From NCBI GenBank assembly GCA_963705525.1, contig CAVPJW010000004.1:496001-560000 (forward strand): a stretch of 64,000 nucleotides of DNA. The letters are read 5' to 3'. Below are positions 27,588-36,908 of this stretch, one piece after another. The stretch comes from CAVPJW01 sp963705525 (GTDB taxonomy: Bacteria > Acidobacteriota > Vicinamibacteria > Vicinamibacterales > CAVPJW01). Made by a program: the position numbers and the translations under genes. The notes beneath the pieces were generated by a model. That model worked only from the letters and a program-made list of their open reading frames with translations. It ran no database searches and was not told the origin of the DNA. Position 1 is the first letter of the stretch. Each line of letters starts with the position of its first letter.

Positions 27588-28001
27588 TCAGGAATCTCTT
27601 AGAAAGCTCGCATCGAACGCGCTCGGCAGGAGATTCTTCATCGTCGTGTGCTCGACGGCGCCGGTGAGATTGGTCAGCACGACCTCGAGATTGCCGCCGA
27701 ACTCCCACAGGATCTGGCGACACGCGCCACAGGGGGGTGTCAGCGTGCCGGTGTCGGCCACGACCACGACTCGCACAAAGTCGCGATGACCCTCTGACAG
27801 AGCCTTGAACATGGCGACCCGCTCGGCGCACAGTGTCAGGCCGTAGGTGGCGTTCTCGATGTTGCACCCGGTGATGATCTGTCCCGCGCGCGTCTGAAGC
27901 GCCGCGCCGACCTTGAAATGCGAGAAGGTCGCAACCGCGCGCTCCCGCGCATCTCGCGCCGCGCGGATCAGGGAGTCGAGTGAGAGGTCAGAGGCGCTCA
28001 A
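27588..28001 (-). CDS. cdd: Cytidine deaminase
   Basis: Cdd deaminates cytidine and deoxycytidine to uridine. From a TTG start at 28001 it is 137 residues, the usual size of the small tetrameric form. Zinc ligands are Cys58 (with catalytic Glu60 in CAER) and Cys91 and Cys94 in PPCGAC. GCNIENATYGLTLCAER binds the ribose. The TTG is chosen over an ATG at 28040 because GGAGGG lies exactly 6 bases upstream of it, inside the end of pnp, giving a 14-bp overlap with pnp. Confidence 0.94.
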   Translation of the reverse strand: MSASDLSLDSLIRAARDARERAVATFSHFKVGAALQTRAGQIITGCNIENATYGLTLCAERVAMFKALSEGHRDFVRVVVVADTGTLTPPCGACRQILWEFGGNLEVVLTNLTGAVEHTTMKNLLPSAFDASFLRDS

Positions 28002-28809
28002 TGATGCCCTCCAGAAGCGCGATGAATTCGCCGCGAACACGCTCGGTTGTCTCCATCACTTCGCTGTGCAGGAGCGGCGCGGGCAGAATGCCAGCCGCCA
28101 TGTTCGTGATGCAGGAGATGCCCAGGACCTCCAGACCCATGTGTCTGGCCACGATGGCTTCGGGCGCCGTCGACATGCCCACGGCATCCGCGCCGATCGC
28201 ACGGAGATACCGGATCTCGGCGGGTGTTTCGTAACTCGGGCCATGAAGCGCCGCGTAAATCCCGTGCTCCAGACGAAGACCCAGCGGTGCGGCAGCCTCA
28301 ACCGCCAGCGCGCGGAGCCGCCGCGAGTAGACCTCGGTCATGTCCGGGAAGCGAACGCCGAAGCGCTCGTCATTCGGACCAATGAGCGGGTTACTGCCGA
28401 AGAGATTGATGTGATCGTCGATCAACATCAGCGCGCCGCGCGAGAACTCCGTATTGATGCCGCCGGCCGCATTCGTGAGCACGAGCGTCTTGGCGCCAAG
28501 TGCGCCGACCACTCTGATCGAGAAGGTCACCGCTCGCAGGTCGTGGCCTTCGTAATAATGACTTCGTCCTGCCAGGATTGCCACGCGGCGTCCCTTCACG
28601 AGCCCCACGACGAGGCGGCCCTCGTGGCCAAGTACTGTCGCGACCGGCCAATGAGGAATATCACCGTACGGCAACGATACCGCGTCGGACGACGAAGAGG
28701 CGAAGGCGCCAAGTCCAGATCCAAGAACCACGGCGATCTCTGGCGGGTCGCCGATCCGTGTGCGCACGAACTCGGCCGCCGCGCCGACCTGATCGAAGTA
28801 CGACGTCAT
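27988..28809 (-). CDS. Purine nucleoside phosphorylase (trimeric, inosine/guanosine type)
   Basis: PNP cleaves purine nucleosides with phosphate to free base and ribose-1-phosphate. The 273-residue protein has LGSGLGAF (phosphate), GRSHYYEGH (catalytic His region), LTNAAGGIN (base recognition) and GPSYETPAEIR, followed by VGMSTAPEAI. That is the class of trimeric enzymes homologous to mammalian PNP. The true start is ATG 28809, overlapping the transporter stop by 4 bp; a longer frame to 29121 is spurious. The gene is flanked by its import carrier and by cytidine deaminase. Confidence 0.95.
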   Translation of the reverse strand: MTSYFDQVGAAAEFVRTRIGDPPEIAVVLGSGLGAFASSSSDAVSLPYGDIPHWPVATVLGHEGRLVVGLVKGRRVAILAGRSHYYEGHDLRAVTFSIRVVGALGAKTLVLTNAAGGINTEFSRGALMLIDDHINLFGSNPLIGPNDERFGVRFPDMTEVYSRRLRALAVEAAAPLGLRLEHGIYAALHGPSYETPAEIRYLRAIGADAVGMSTAPEAIVARHMGLEVLGISCITNMAAGILPAPLLHSEVMETTERVRGEFIALLEGIIERL

Positions 28810-30161
28810 AGCAGGAGCCCCGCAATGGTCGCGCTCATGAAGTTGGCCAGCGTGCCAGCGAGCATGGCCCTCACTCCGAGCCGAGCCAGATCGTGACGAC
28901 GTTCTGGCGCGAGCGCGCCGATGCCGCCGATCTGGATGCCGATAGAGCTGAAGTTGGCGAATCCGCACAGGGCAAACGTCGCGATGGTGAATGACTTGGG
29001 ATCGAGCGAGTTCCGGAGGGGTCCGAGCTGAGAATAGGCGACCAGCTCGTTGAGCGCGACACGCGTGCCGAGCAGGTTTCCGATCGCCGGCGCATCTTTC
29101 CAGGGCACTCCAAGACTCCACGCGATCGGCGCGAACACCCAGCCGAAGATGCGCTCCAGACTGAGACCCGCCAGCCCGAGCAGGCCGTTCAAGGCGGCTA
29201 TCAGGGCGAGAAACGAAATGAGCATCGCTCCCACGTTGAGGGCGAGCGCAAGCCCCTCGCTGGTGCCGCGGCCGGCCGCATCGATCACGTTGACGTCGTG
29301 CGTCTTGATCGCCAGTCGCACCGCGCCCATCGTCTTCGGAACGCCGGTCTCCGGCACGAACATCTTGGCCATCACCAGCGTGCCGGGCGCCGTCATGATG
29401 ACAGCCGTCAGAAGATGACGGGCTTCAATCCCGAAGAGCACATAGGCGGCCATGATGCCGCCGGAGATATGGGCCATGCCGGACGTCATCACCGTCATCA
29501 GCTCGGACTCGGTCATCTCGGGCAGATACGGTCGAATCGTCAGCGGCGCTTCGGTCTGTCCCATGAAGATGCTCGCCGCGACGTTCAGCGACTCTGCGCC
29601 GCTCGCCCGCATCACCCGCCGCATCATCACGGCAAACAGCCGCACGATGACCTGCATGACACCGAAGTAGTAGAGGATGGCGAACAGCGCGGCGATGAAG
29701 ATGATGGTGGGCAGGACCTGGAACGCGAAGATAAAGCTGTAGCGCGCGCCTTCCTCACCGAGCACGAGGGTCATGATGCGGGGCCACGCGGCCTTGTCGC
29801 CCAGCGGACCGAAGACAAAAGCCGAACCGACGCCGGCAAACCCGAGCAGTCGATTGACGCCGTCGCCGAGCGTCCTGAAGACCTGCTGCCCCACGGCCGT
29901 CCTCAGGACGACAATCGCGAAGATCACCTGGAGGCTGAGGCCCCAGATCACGGTGCGCCGATCGATGGCCCGCCGGTTCGCTGAACAGAGATAGGCGATG
30001 GTCAGGATGACGACGGCACCAACCAGCGCCTGCGCGCGCGGCATGCCGCCAAACCGGGCGAGCCCGAAGCCGATCAAGCCGACGGCCAGGGCGACCGCAC
30101 CGAGGGCGGCGTCGTGTCGGTCGAATCGTAACCACCCGGCCGTTGCGGTCGTGTCGTTCAT
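28806..30161 (-). CDS. NupC-type concentrative nucleoside transporter
   Basis: About 451 residues. Hydrophobic spans and gate-domain patterns fit the CNT family: FQVLPTIIFIAALFAILYYFG, SIFMGQTEAPLTIRPYL, LLGTRVALNELVAYSQL and FALCGFANFSSIGIQIGGIG. These are substrate and cation sites of CNT proteins, which import nucleosides with Na+ or H+. ATG 30161 follows GAGGAG; the ATG at 30173 overlaps the deoA stop. It lies inside a nucleoside-salvage operon and probably feeds pnp, cdd and deoA. Confidence 0.94.
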   Translation of the reverse strand: MNDTTATAGWLRFDRHDAALGAVALAVGLIGFGLARFGGMPRAQALVGAVVILTIAYLCSANRRAIDRRTVIWGLSLQVIFAIVVLRTAVGQQVFRTLGDGVNRLLGFAGVGSAFVFGPLGDKAAWPRIMTLVLGEEGARYSFIFAFQVLPTIIFIAALFAILYYFGVMQVIVRLFAVMMRRVMRASGAESLNVAASIFMGQTEAPLTIRPYLPEMTESELMTVMTSGMAHISGGIMAAYVLFGIEARHLLTAVIMTAPGTLVMAKMFVPETGVPKTMGAVRLAIKTHDVNVIDAAGRGTSEGLALALNVGAMLISFLALIAALNGLLGLAGLSLERIFGWVFAPIAWSLGVPWKDAPAIGNLLGTRVALNELVAYSQLGPLRNSLDPKSFTIATFALCGFANFSSIGIQIGGIGALAPERRHDLARLGVRAMLAGTLANFMSATIAGLLL

Positions 30162-30169
30162 GGCACTCC

Positions 30170-31474
30170 TCACTGGACCTCACCAAGAACGAGGGGTTCC
30201 GTGGGGACCGGCTCGTCGCCGATCTCGATGGCCGACGCCGCCAGATCGTACGCGGCGCCGAGGCGCGACCTGTCGCGATAGTGCAGCTCGAGGATCGGAT
30301 CGCCTGTCATGATGCGCTGACCTCGTTCGGCCAGAACCACGACGCCGACGGCGGGATCGACCGTGTCCTCCACCGAATCTCGACCGGCACCGAGGTGGAG
30401 GGCTGCCCGTCCGATTCGCTCGGCATGGAGGCCCGTCAAGGATCCGGACCGGTCGGCGATCACCAGTCTTCGTTCCGGCGCGGCGGGCAGCCGGCTGTAG
30501 TCGTCGACGATGCGCGGATCCCCGCCCTGTCGCGCCACGATCTGCCTGAACTTCTCGAGACCTGCTCCCGACGACAGGGCGTTCCGGATGCGCGCTTCGG
30601 CATCATCGATGGATGATGTGAGCCGCGCGAGCACGACCATGCGTGCCGCGAGCGCGACCGAGAGATCGCGCAACTCGGGATCCCCGCCACCCTTGAGCGT
30701 CTCGATGCACTCGATGACTTCAAGGGCATTCCCCACTGCCTTCCCGAGCGGTGCGTCCATGCGAGTCAGGAGCGCGCAGGTGCGCACGCCGGCTTCGGTG
30801 CCGATCGACACGAGCGACTCGGCCAGACGTCGCGCATCGGCTTCGGTTTTCATGAACGCGCCGCGGCCCGCCTTCACATCGAGGACCAGCGCGTCGATCC
30901 CCTCAGCGATTTTCTTGCTCATGATCGACGCCGAAATGAGCGGAATGCTCTCGACCGTCGCCGTAACATCACGAAGCGCGTACAGCTTCTTATCGGCGGG
31001 CGCAATCTGACGCGTCTGCCCGATCAGACAGCAGCCGATCTCGCCGAGCGCCGCCCGAAACTCTTCGAGCGAGAGGTCGATGCGAAAACCCGGGATTGCT
31101 TCGAGCTTGTCGAGCGTACCGCCGGTGTGACCCAGGCCACGGCCGGACATCATTGGCACCACCACGCCACATGCCGCGGCAAGCGGCGCAAGGATCAGGG
31201 ATGTCTTGTCACCCACGCCGCCGGTGCTGTGCTTGTCCACCTTCGCGCCGCGAATGCCCGCAAGATCTACCCGCACGCCGGAATCCACCATGGCCGTGGT
31301 GAGCCACGCGGTCTCCTGGGACGTCATGCCCCGCAGGAGGATGGCCATCAGGAGCGGTGCAATCTGATAGTCGGGAATCGTGCCGGCGGTGGCGCCGGCG
31401 ATGACGTAGTCGATTTCACCGCGGTCGAGCGGCAGTCCGTCCCGCTTCTTCTGAATGATGTCAACGACTCGCAT
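30170..31474 (-). CDS. deoA: Thymidine/pyrimidine-nucleoside phosphorylase
   Basis: This enzyme cleaves thymidine or uridine with phosphate. From ATG 31474 it is 434 residues, the usual length. The phosphate-binding signature KHSTGGVGDKTSL and the following MSGRGLGHTGGTLDKLEAI are conserved, as is LDVKAGRGAFMK. It cannot be told from sequence whether it is thymidine-specific (DeoA) or broad (Pdp). A -10-like TATACT lies on the minus strand at 31486-31491, about 12 bases ahead of the start. It heads the eight-gene run ending at 24102. Confidence 0.94.
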   Translation of the reverse strand: MRVVDIIQKKRDGLPLDRGEIDYVIAGATAGTIPDYQIAPLLMAILLRGMTSQETAWLTTAMVDSGVRVDLAGIRGAKVDKHSTGGVGDKTSLILAPLAAACGVVVPMMSGRGLGHTGGTLDKLEAIPGFRIDLSLEEFRAALGEIGCCLIGQTRQIAPADKKLYALRDVTATVESIPLISASIMSKKIAEGIDALVLDVKAGRGAFMKTEADARRLAESLVSIGTEAGVRTCALLTRMDAPLGKAVGNALEVIECIETLKGGGDPELRDLSVALAARMVVLARLTSSIDDAEARIRNALSSGAGLEKFRQIVARQGGDPRIVDDYSRLPAAPERRLVIADRSGSLTGLHAERIGRAALHLGAGRDSVEDTVDPAVGVVVLAERGQRIMTGDPILELHYRDRSRLGAAYDLAASAIEIGDEPVPTEPLVLGEVQ

Positions 31475-31586
31475 CGAAGGCCGTGAGTATAAAGGATTGC
31501 GCGACCGGGGCGTGGGATGCATGGGCCACGCCGTCCGTCCGATAAAAAGGACACGGTCTGATCCATCGACCCGTGTGTCCAGATTC

Positions 31587-33836
31587 ATGCTCAAGCCAGC
31601 CGACAGACCCGACACGTCAAGCGCATCCGGCTCACTTGCAGCCCGTCTCGATGCCGACTCGACGGCACGCCTGACAGAATTTGCACGCGCCTGCAAAGCG
31701 GCGGCTCGGGCTATTTCGCTTTACCCGCCGGCTCACCCGGCCATCGGCAGCTCCCTGGAGCGCCTTTCGGACGCGGTGGACCGGGCGACGATGTCGGGCG
31801 CACTGGCCCTCACGGTTCTGCCAAGCGAACTCCAGGCCGATGGCCGGAGTCCCGATCGTCCGGACGAGGCCATTGGCGAACTGGCGTCCATGTTGCACGG
31901 CCAGAAGATCGGCTTCCTCACCATCCACCACCGTGTGACGGCGGATACGCTGCGCGCCTTTCTTGCCCTGTTGGCGCGATCACCAGAAGACATCACGGCA
32001 TTGGGGGGAATCGGCGAGCTCTGGCGTGCACAGCGGGCCGAGCGCATCGAGGTTCGTGAAATCGATTATCGGGACGTGCTCAAGGAACGTCGGTCCCGAC
32101 CCGCCGCATGGGAGGACATCGTCGCGCGGTGCTACCGAGGCGAACGCGTTCGCGACGGCGATTCGACCGCCGTCTTCGTTGACGCCGCGACCGATGTGAG
32201 CCGACTGACCGACCTTCTATCGGCCGTCGCAGAACACAGCCGGCAGAACGGCGGCGAGCGTACCGGTGCCGCGTGTCTGCGACTGCTCGCCGACATTCTG
32301 GACGCAGCCTCGGCTGGCGACGCGAGTCAGGTCGAAGCCGTACTCAAGAACATGGCGAGCGCGATCTTAAGCCTGCCGCCAGAAGCCGTGTCCCAGGTGC
32401 TCCGAAGCGGAGAAGCGGACGCGGCCGAACACGCCGGAGTTCTCCAGGCCGTCCGTGAACGCCTGAACGACGGCGCCATCGCGTCATTCGTCGGTCGATC
32501 GGTGGTCAATGAACAAACCGGGTCAGCTCGCCTTGCCGAGGCATTTCAAACTCTCGTGCCTCAGTCGGAGGATCGGCATCGGCTGGTGCAGCTGGCTCAC
32601 GATCAGGTCGCGCAGTCGGAATTCGGGCAACAGGATGGATTCGACTCCATCTGGCAGAACGTGGCGTCGATGTTGACGTCGTATTCGGATCGGCCGTTTG
32701 TGTCGCACGAATACAGTCGCGAGCTCACGCACGCAAGCAGCCAGGCGATCGACGTCGATCAAGTCACCGATGATCCGCCAGAGCGCATCTCGACGTGGCT
32801 GGGTTCGGTCAGCGACTCGGCCGTTCGAGCGCTCGATCTCGAGCTTCTGCTCGACATGCTGTCCGTCGAACAGGATCCCGAAAAATGGAGCGCGATTTCA
32901 TTGATGGCCGCGGCGCACATCGACGATCTCGTGCTGATCGGTGACTTCGACGCAGCCGTGCGCCTGGTGCGCGGAGTGGCGATCTACACAAGTGTTGAAG
33001 CGGTCGATCCGCGCCGACCGGCGGCGCAGCAAGCCGTCAAACAGGTGGTGAGCGGTCCCCTGACGCGTCATATCGTGGGACATCTCCGCACGATGGACGA
33101 CGTTTCCTTCGAGCGTGTGAAGGATCTCTGCCTGGCGCTCGGCGCCGGGGTCATCGAACCACTGGCAGAGGGGCTCGCTCAAGAGGAGCGCGAGCGCCCG
33201 CGCAAATGGCTGACGGACCTTTTGAAGAGCTTTGGCCCATTGGGCAGGAGCGCAGTCGAGCAGCTCACGCATTCCGAGAAAGCCGCCGTGCGGCGCACGG
33301 CGATCCTGCTCCTCCGGGAATTCGGAGGGCGCGACACACTGCGCGAGCTCGAATCATTGCTCGATGATCAGGAGCCACACGTGCAGCGAGATGCGATTCG
33401 CGCGATCATCGCGCTCAACACCGACGAGGCCTATGCCGTCCTCGAGAAAGCTTTGTCATCCGGAAAGGCCAGCTCTCGTAACGCCATCATGCAATCCCTC
33501 GGATCGATGCGCGATGAGCATGCCGCCCCGCTCTTCTCTTACATCGTCAGTCATGTTGATCACAAGGGTCCTCTTCGCAGCGTCTACCACCGCGCGGTTG
33601 AGGCGCTGGGATCGTTTGGCGACGAGCAGTCTGTGGACGCCTTGAAGGAAGCCTTGTATCGAGGCGAGTGGTACGCGCCGCTCCGGACGTCGGCACTTCG
33701 GCAGGCAGTCGCATCGGCCCTCGGCAAGATCGGCACACCGCGAGCGCTGGCAGTCCTCGAAGAGGCAGCCGGCCGTGGACCACGCGGTGTGCGTACGGCC
33801 GCGCGGGGACAGCTGATGGGGCGCCAGAGGTCGTAG
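31587..33836 (+). CDS. HEAT-repeat protein with N-terminal YxPxHP domain
   Basis: About 749 residues from ATG 31587 (the longer frame to 31455 overlaps deoA). The N-terminal region includes RACKAAARAISLYPPAHPAI, a motif shared with the HD-GYP protein next to it (SVQLYSPGHPLV). The C-terminal third has HEAT/armadillo repeats: LVQLTHSEKAA-like helices, VQRDAIRAIIALNTDEAY, ALGSFGDEQSVDALKEAL, ALGKIGTPRALAVLEE. Such solenoids bind proteins. It stops 3 bp before the HD-GYP start, so they are co-translated and may act together in signalling. No enzymatic motif is visible. Confidence 0.8.
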   Translation: MLKPADRPDTSSASGSLAARLDADSTARLTEFARACKAAARAISLYPPAHPAIGSSLERLSDAVDRATMSGALALTVLPSELQADGRSPDRPDEAIGELASMLHGQKIGFLTIHHRVTADTLRAFLALLARSPEDITALGGIGELWRAQRAERIEVREIDYRDVLKERRSRPAAWEDIVARCYRGERVRDGDSTAVFVDAATDVSRLTDLLSAVAEHSRQNGGERTGAACLRLLADILDAASAGDASQVEAVLKNMASAILSLPPEAVSQVLRSGEADAAEHAGVLQAVRERLNDGAIASFVGRSVVNEQTGSARLAEAFQTLVPQSEDRHRLVQLAHDQVAQSEFGQQDGFDSIWQNVASMLTSYSDRPFVSHEYSRELTHASSQAIDVDQVTDDPPERISTWLGSVSDSAVRALDLELLLDMLSVEQDPEKWSAISLMAAAHIDDLVLIGDFDAAVRLVRGVAIYTSVEAVDPRRPAAQQAVKQVVSGPLTRHIVGHLRTMDDVSFERVKDLCLALGAGVIEPLAEGLAQEERERPRKWLTDLLKSFGPLGRSAVEQLTHSEKAAVRRTAILLLREFGGRDTLRELESLLDDQEPHVQRDAIRAIIALNTDEAYAVLEKALSSGKASSRNAIMQSLGSMRDEHAAPLFSYIVSHVDHKGPLRSVYHRAVEALGSFGDEQSVDALKEALYRGEWYAPLRTSALRQAVASALGKIGTPRALAVLEEAAGRGPRGVRTAARGQLMGRQRS

Positions 33837-33839
33837 CTC

Positions 33840-35243
33840 ATGGAACATGGACGGAACAGGAACGAACCCGGCGTGCCAGACGAGGTGTCGCGCGCGCAGT
33901 TGGCCGACGACCTGATCAGGCGCTTCGGCGCCACGATGCGGTCGGTGCAGCTGTACTCACCTGGTCATCCGCTCGTTGCTCGCAACGTCGAGTCGCTCGC
34001 CGAGACGCTCAGGGCGCTTCACGCGGTGGAGCCCTGCGTCGCGATCGGGCTCATCGAGTCAGAGATCATCGTGGCGGATATTCCGTTACCGAGGGCATCT
34101 GAAGTGCTGGGCGATTTGTTCAGACGCCTCGAGAAGAGCGGCGTGGAGCGGATCGCGATCGAAAAGGGCGTTTCGTCCGAGGAACTCCTGGAGTTCGCGC
34201 GGCGCATCGCGTCGATGGAGCGGATGCCTGTGGCCAGGCAGGGTGACGGCCTCAGCACCTCCCATATTCGTGTCGGCCGGATCCAGGCCGAAGAGCCTGG
34301 CAACAGCGCCTCGGACAACGCTTCGATTCGCAAGCTGTACGACGAGGCGGTGTCAATGGCCAACCTTATCTGGGAGGCGACCCGGCTCGAGGGAGGCCCC
34401 GATCCGGCGACGGCCCGGGCCATGGTCGACGGACTGGCGCAGGCGGTCGTGCAGCACCGCACGGCGCTGGTCGCCCTGACCGCGCTGCGCGACTATGACA
34501 ACTACACGTTCACGCACATGGTCAACGTCTCCATCCTGACCATGGCCCAGGCGCGAAGCCTTGGCGCTGACGGATCGCTGCTTCGGGAGTTCGGCCTCGC
34601 CGCCTTGATGCATGACATCGGCAAGGTCAGAACGCCGATGGAGATTCTCAACAAGCCCGACCGTTTGGACCAAGACGAATACACGATCATGAAACGCCAC
34701 ACCATCGACGGCGCGGAGATCCTGCGGCGCACGCCGGAAATCCCCGCACTCGCACCCGTCGTGGCGTTCGAGCATCACCTGCGGCTGGATGGAACAGGTT
34801 ATCCCGAAGGCGTGCGGCGCGCCGCTCTCAACCTCGGGACGATGCTGTGCAGCATTGCCGACGTCTACGACGCCATGAGGTCGCAGCGAAAGTATCAGGG
34901 GGCCTTCCCCAGCGATCGCGTCCTCGCCGTCCTTCACCGCAATGACGGGCAGCATTTTGATCAGAATCTCGTTCGGCGGTTCGTGCAACTCATGGGGATC
35001 TACCCAGTGGGCAATCTGGTCAGACTGAACACCGACGAGATCGCGGTGGTCATGCAGGTGCACGCGCCCGATCCCTATCGACCCAAGGTGCGCATTGTCA
35101 TCGGACGGAACGGTCGGCGACTGGAGCTCCCCGTGGACGTCAATCTGTGGGAAGCCAGGACACACGCCGAGGTTCCGCACACGATCTCTGCCCCCGTAGA
35201 CCCCTCTGATTTCGGCCTCGATCCTCTCAGCCTGATGAATTGA
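33840..35243 (+). CDS. HD-GYP-domain protein (candidate c-di-GMP phosphodiesterase)
   Basis: 467 residues. The N-terminal domain shares SVQLYSPGHP with the upstream HEAT protein. The C-terminal half is an HD-GYP domain: MHDIGKVRTP (His258, Asp259), KRHTIDGAEIL, FEHHLRLDGTGYPEG (GYP at 320-322) and ADVYDAMRSQR. The motif set is complete, as in active phosphodiesterases that hydrolyse cyclic di-GMP to pGpG or GMP. A PilZ receptor gene at 13724 offers a possible output. Confidence 0.92.
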   Translation: MEHGRNRNEPGVPDEVSRAQLADDLIRRFGATMRSVQLYSPGHPLVARNVESLAETLRALHAVEPCVAIGLIESEIIVADIPLPRASEVLGDLFRRLEKSGVERIAIEKGVSSEELLEFARRIASMERMPVARQGDGLSTSHIRVGRIQAEEPGNSASDNASIRKLYDEAVSMANLIWEATRLEGGPDPATARAMVDGLAQAVVQHRTALVALTALRDYDNYTFTHMVNVSILTMAQARSLGADGSLLREFGLAALMHDIGKVRTPMEILNKPDRLDQDEYTIMKRHTIDGAEILRRTPEIPALAPVVAFEHHLRLDGTGYPEGVRRAALNLGTMLCSIADVYDAMRSQRKYQGAFPSDRVLAVLHRNDGQHFDQNLVRRFVQLMGIYPVGNLVRLNTDEIAVVMQVHAPDPYRPKVRIVIGRNGRRLELPVDVNLWEARTHAEVPHTISAPVDPSDFGLDPLSLMN

Positions 35244-35282
35244 GTCGCGCTATACTCACGACTGCCGTGACCGACGCACTCC

Positions 35283-36908
35283 GTGCCTGACTCTCCCACC
35301 CGCGTACGCGTTCCACGTTTCACCGCGATCGCCGCAACGGTCGCCATCGTTTTGGCATTCGGTGCGTACATCGCCGGTGATGCACCGCGGGTCAGAGCCT
35401 CGACCGCGAGCGGGGCGTCGTTGGGAGCAGAGCTCGTACGAATCGAAGAGATGATGCGGACTGGAGACCTCGAGATAGCGAGGATGCAGGAGGACACAGT
35501 CGTCCGCGGTCGAACGCATCAGCGATTGCAGCAGATGCACCGTGGCGTGCCGGTGTTCGGCGGAGAGCTCATACGACAGATGGACCGGCGGACCACGATC
35601 AGCGTGTTCGGGCGCGTATACGAAGGGATCGATCTCGACGTCGCTCCGATCATTTCGCCATCCATGGCCGGTTCGACTGCCCTTCGCTCGGCTCCGGGTG
35701 GAGCCGCGGCGGACACGCCGCAGCTGATCATTCTTCCGACAGCGGCCGGGTACGTTCTGACATATCAGGTCAACGTGCGGGCACCGCTCGACCTCACGAC
35801 GTGTTTCGTCAACGCGCGGACAGGCAGGATCGAGCGCATCGACTCGCGCGTGCGGCAGCAGTCCGCGGTCATAGGCCGGGGCACGGGCGTGCTCGGTGAC
35901 CAGAAGAAGATCAGCACGACCTCCGTGGCGAGTGGTTTTCAGACCGTCGATCGCCTGCGCCCGGACCTTCTGTCCACATTTGATTTTCGAGGGAGTTTGT
36001 TCCGTCTCAATCTGTTCCTGATCACCGAGGCGACATTCGATGCGGATCTCGCCCAAGATTCCGACAACGACTGGGGTGACGGCGCCGTCGTCGATGCCCA
36101 CGTGTACCAAGGGTGGGTCTACGACTACTACTTCAAGCGGTTCGGGCGGCGCGGCCTGAACGATCACAACCTTCCTGTGAAGGGAATCGTTCACCCGCTG
36201 GCACGCGAGGATGCGGCGTTCTACAGCCCCCAGACGCGCGCCGTCTTCATCAACAACGCGTTGTATCTCGGCGACGGCGTGATGGTGTACGGCGATGGAG
36301 ACGGACGGGTGTTCGATTACCTGTCGGGAGGTCTTGATATCGTTGCCCACGAGCTGACCCACGGTGTCACGGATTTCACATCGAACCTCCAGAACCGGGA
36401 CGAACCCGGTGCGCTCAATGAGGCCTTCTCGGACATCATGGCCGCGTCAGTAGAGTTCACGTTCCAGGCTGCCGGGTCTGGTCGCGGTCAGGCTGACTGG
36501 GTGATTGGCGAGGACGTGACAAAGCAGGCGCCGGGGTACGTCAGGTCCCTCGCCGATCCGCACGCGAATGGCGATCCGGATCACTACAGCCTGCGTCAGT
36601 TCATCGGCACCAGCACCGACAACGGCGGCGTGCACTTCAATGCCACCATCGTCGATCACGTATACTATTTGGCGGTCAACGGCGGTCGAAATCGTGTGTC
36701 CGGGATAACCGTCGCCGGCGTTGGACTCGCGAATCTCGACCGGATGGCCTCGATCTTCTATCGTGCCTTTGGGTTTTTCCTCGTTCCCAGCTCCACTTTC
36801 GCCGATGCACGGGCTGCAACCCTTCGAGCGGCCGAAGAGCTGTATGGCACGAGCAGCCACGAGTTCGTCCAGCTGAAACTGGCCTGGCAGGCGGTGGGGT
36901 TGAACTGA
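35283..36908 (+). CDS. Secreted M4 (thermolysin-like) metallopeptidase
   Basis: 541 residues from GTG 35283. A hydrophobic N-terminus (ATVAIVLAFGAYIAG) serves as signal or anchor. A propeptide with FTP-like features (RMQEDTVVRGRTHQRLQQM, RGVPVFGGEL) precedes the catalytic domain. Zinc ligands are His356 and His360 in HELTH and Glu380 in LNEAFSD; Glu357 is catalytic. The later NGGVHFNATIVDHVYYLAVNGG corresponds to the thermolysin C-terminal His region. A -10-like TATACT lies at 35251-35256. The stop and the next start overlap (TGATG). Confidence 0.95.
   Translation: MPDSPTRVRVPRFTAIAATVAIVLAFGAYIAGDAPRVRASTASGASLGAELVRIEEMMRTGDLEIARMQEDTVVRGRTHQRLQQMHRGVPVFGGELIRQMDRRTTISVFGRVYEGIDLDVAPIISPSMAGSTALRSAPGGAAADTPQLIILPTAAGYVLTYQVNVRAPLDLTTCFVNARTGRIERIDSRVRQQSAVIGRGTGVLGDQKKISTTSVASGFQTVDRLRPDLLSTFDFRGSLFRLNLFLITEATFDADLAQDSDNDWGDGAVVDAHVYQGWVYDYYFKRFGRRGLNDHNLPVKGIVHPLAREDAAFYSPQTRAVFINNALYLGDGVMVYGDGDGRVFDYLSGGLDIVAHELTHGVTDFTSNLQNRDEPGALNEAFSDIMAASVEFTFQAAGSGRGQADWVIGEDVTKQAPGYVRSLADPHANGDPDHYSLRQFIGTSTDNGGVHFNATIVDHVYYLAVNGGRNRVSGITVAGVGLANLDRMASIFYRAFGFFLVPSSTFADARAATLRAAEELYGTSSHEFVQLKLAWQAVGLN

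Noticed and set aside
31455..31586. Earlier start of the HEAT protein
   Set aside because: It would overlap the divergent deoA start and its promoter, and the residues added look non-coding.
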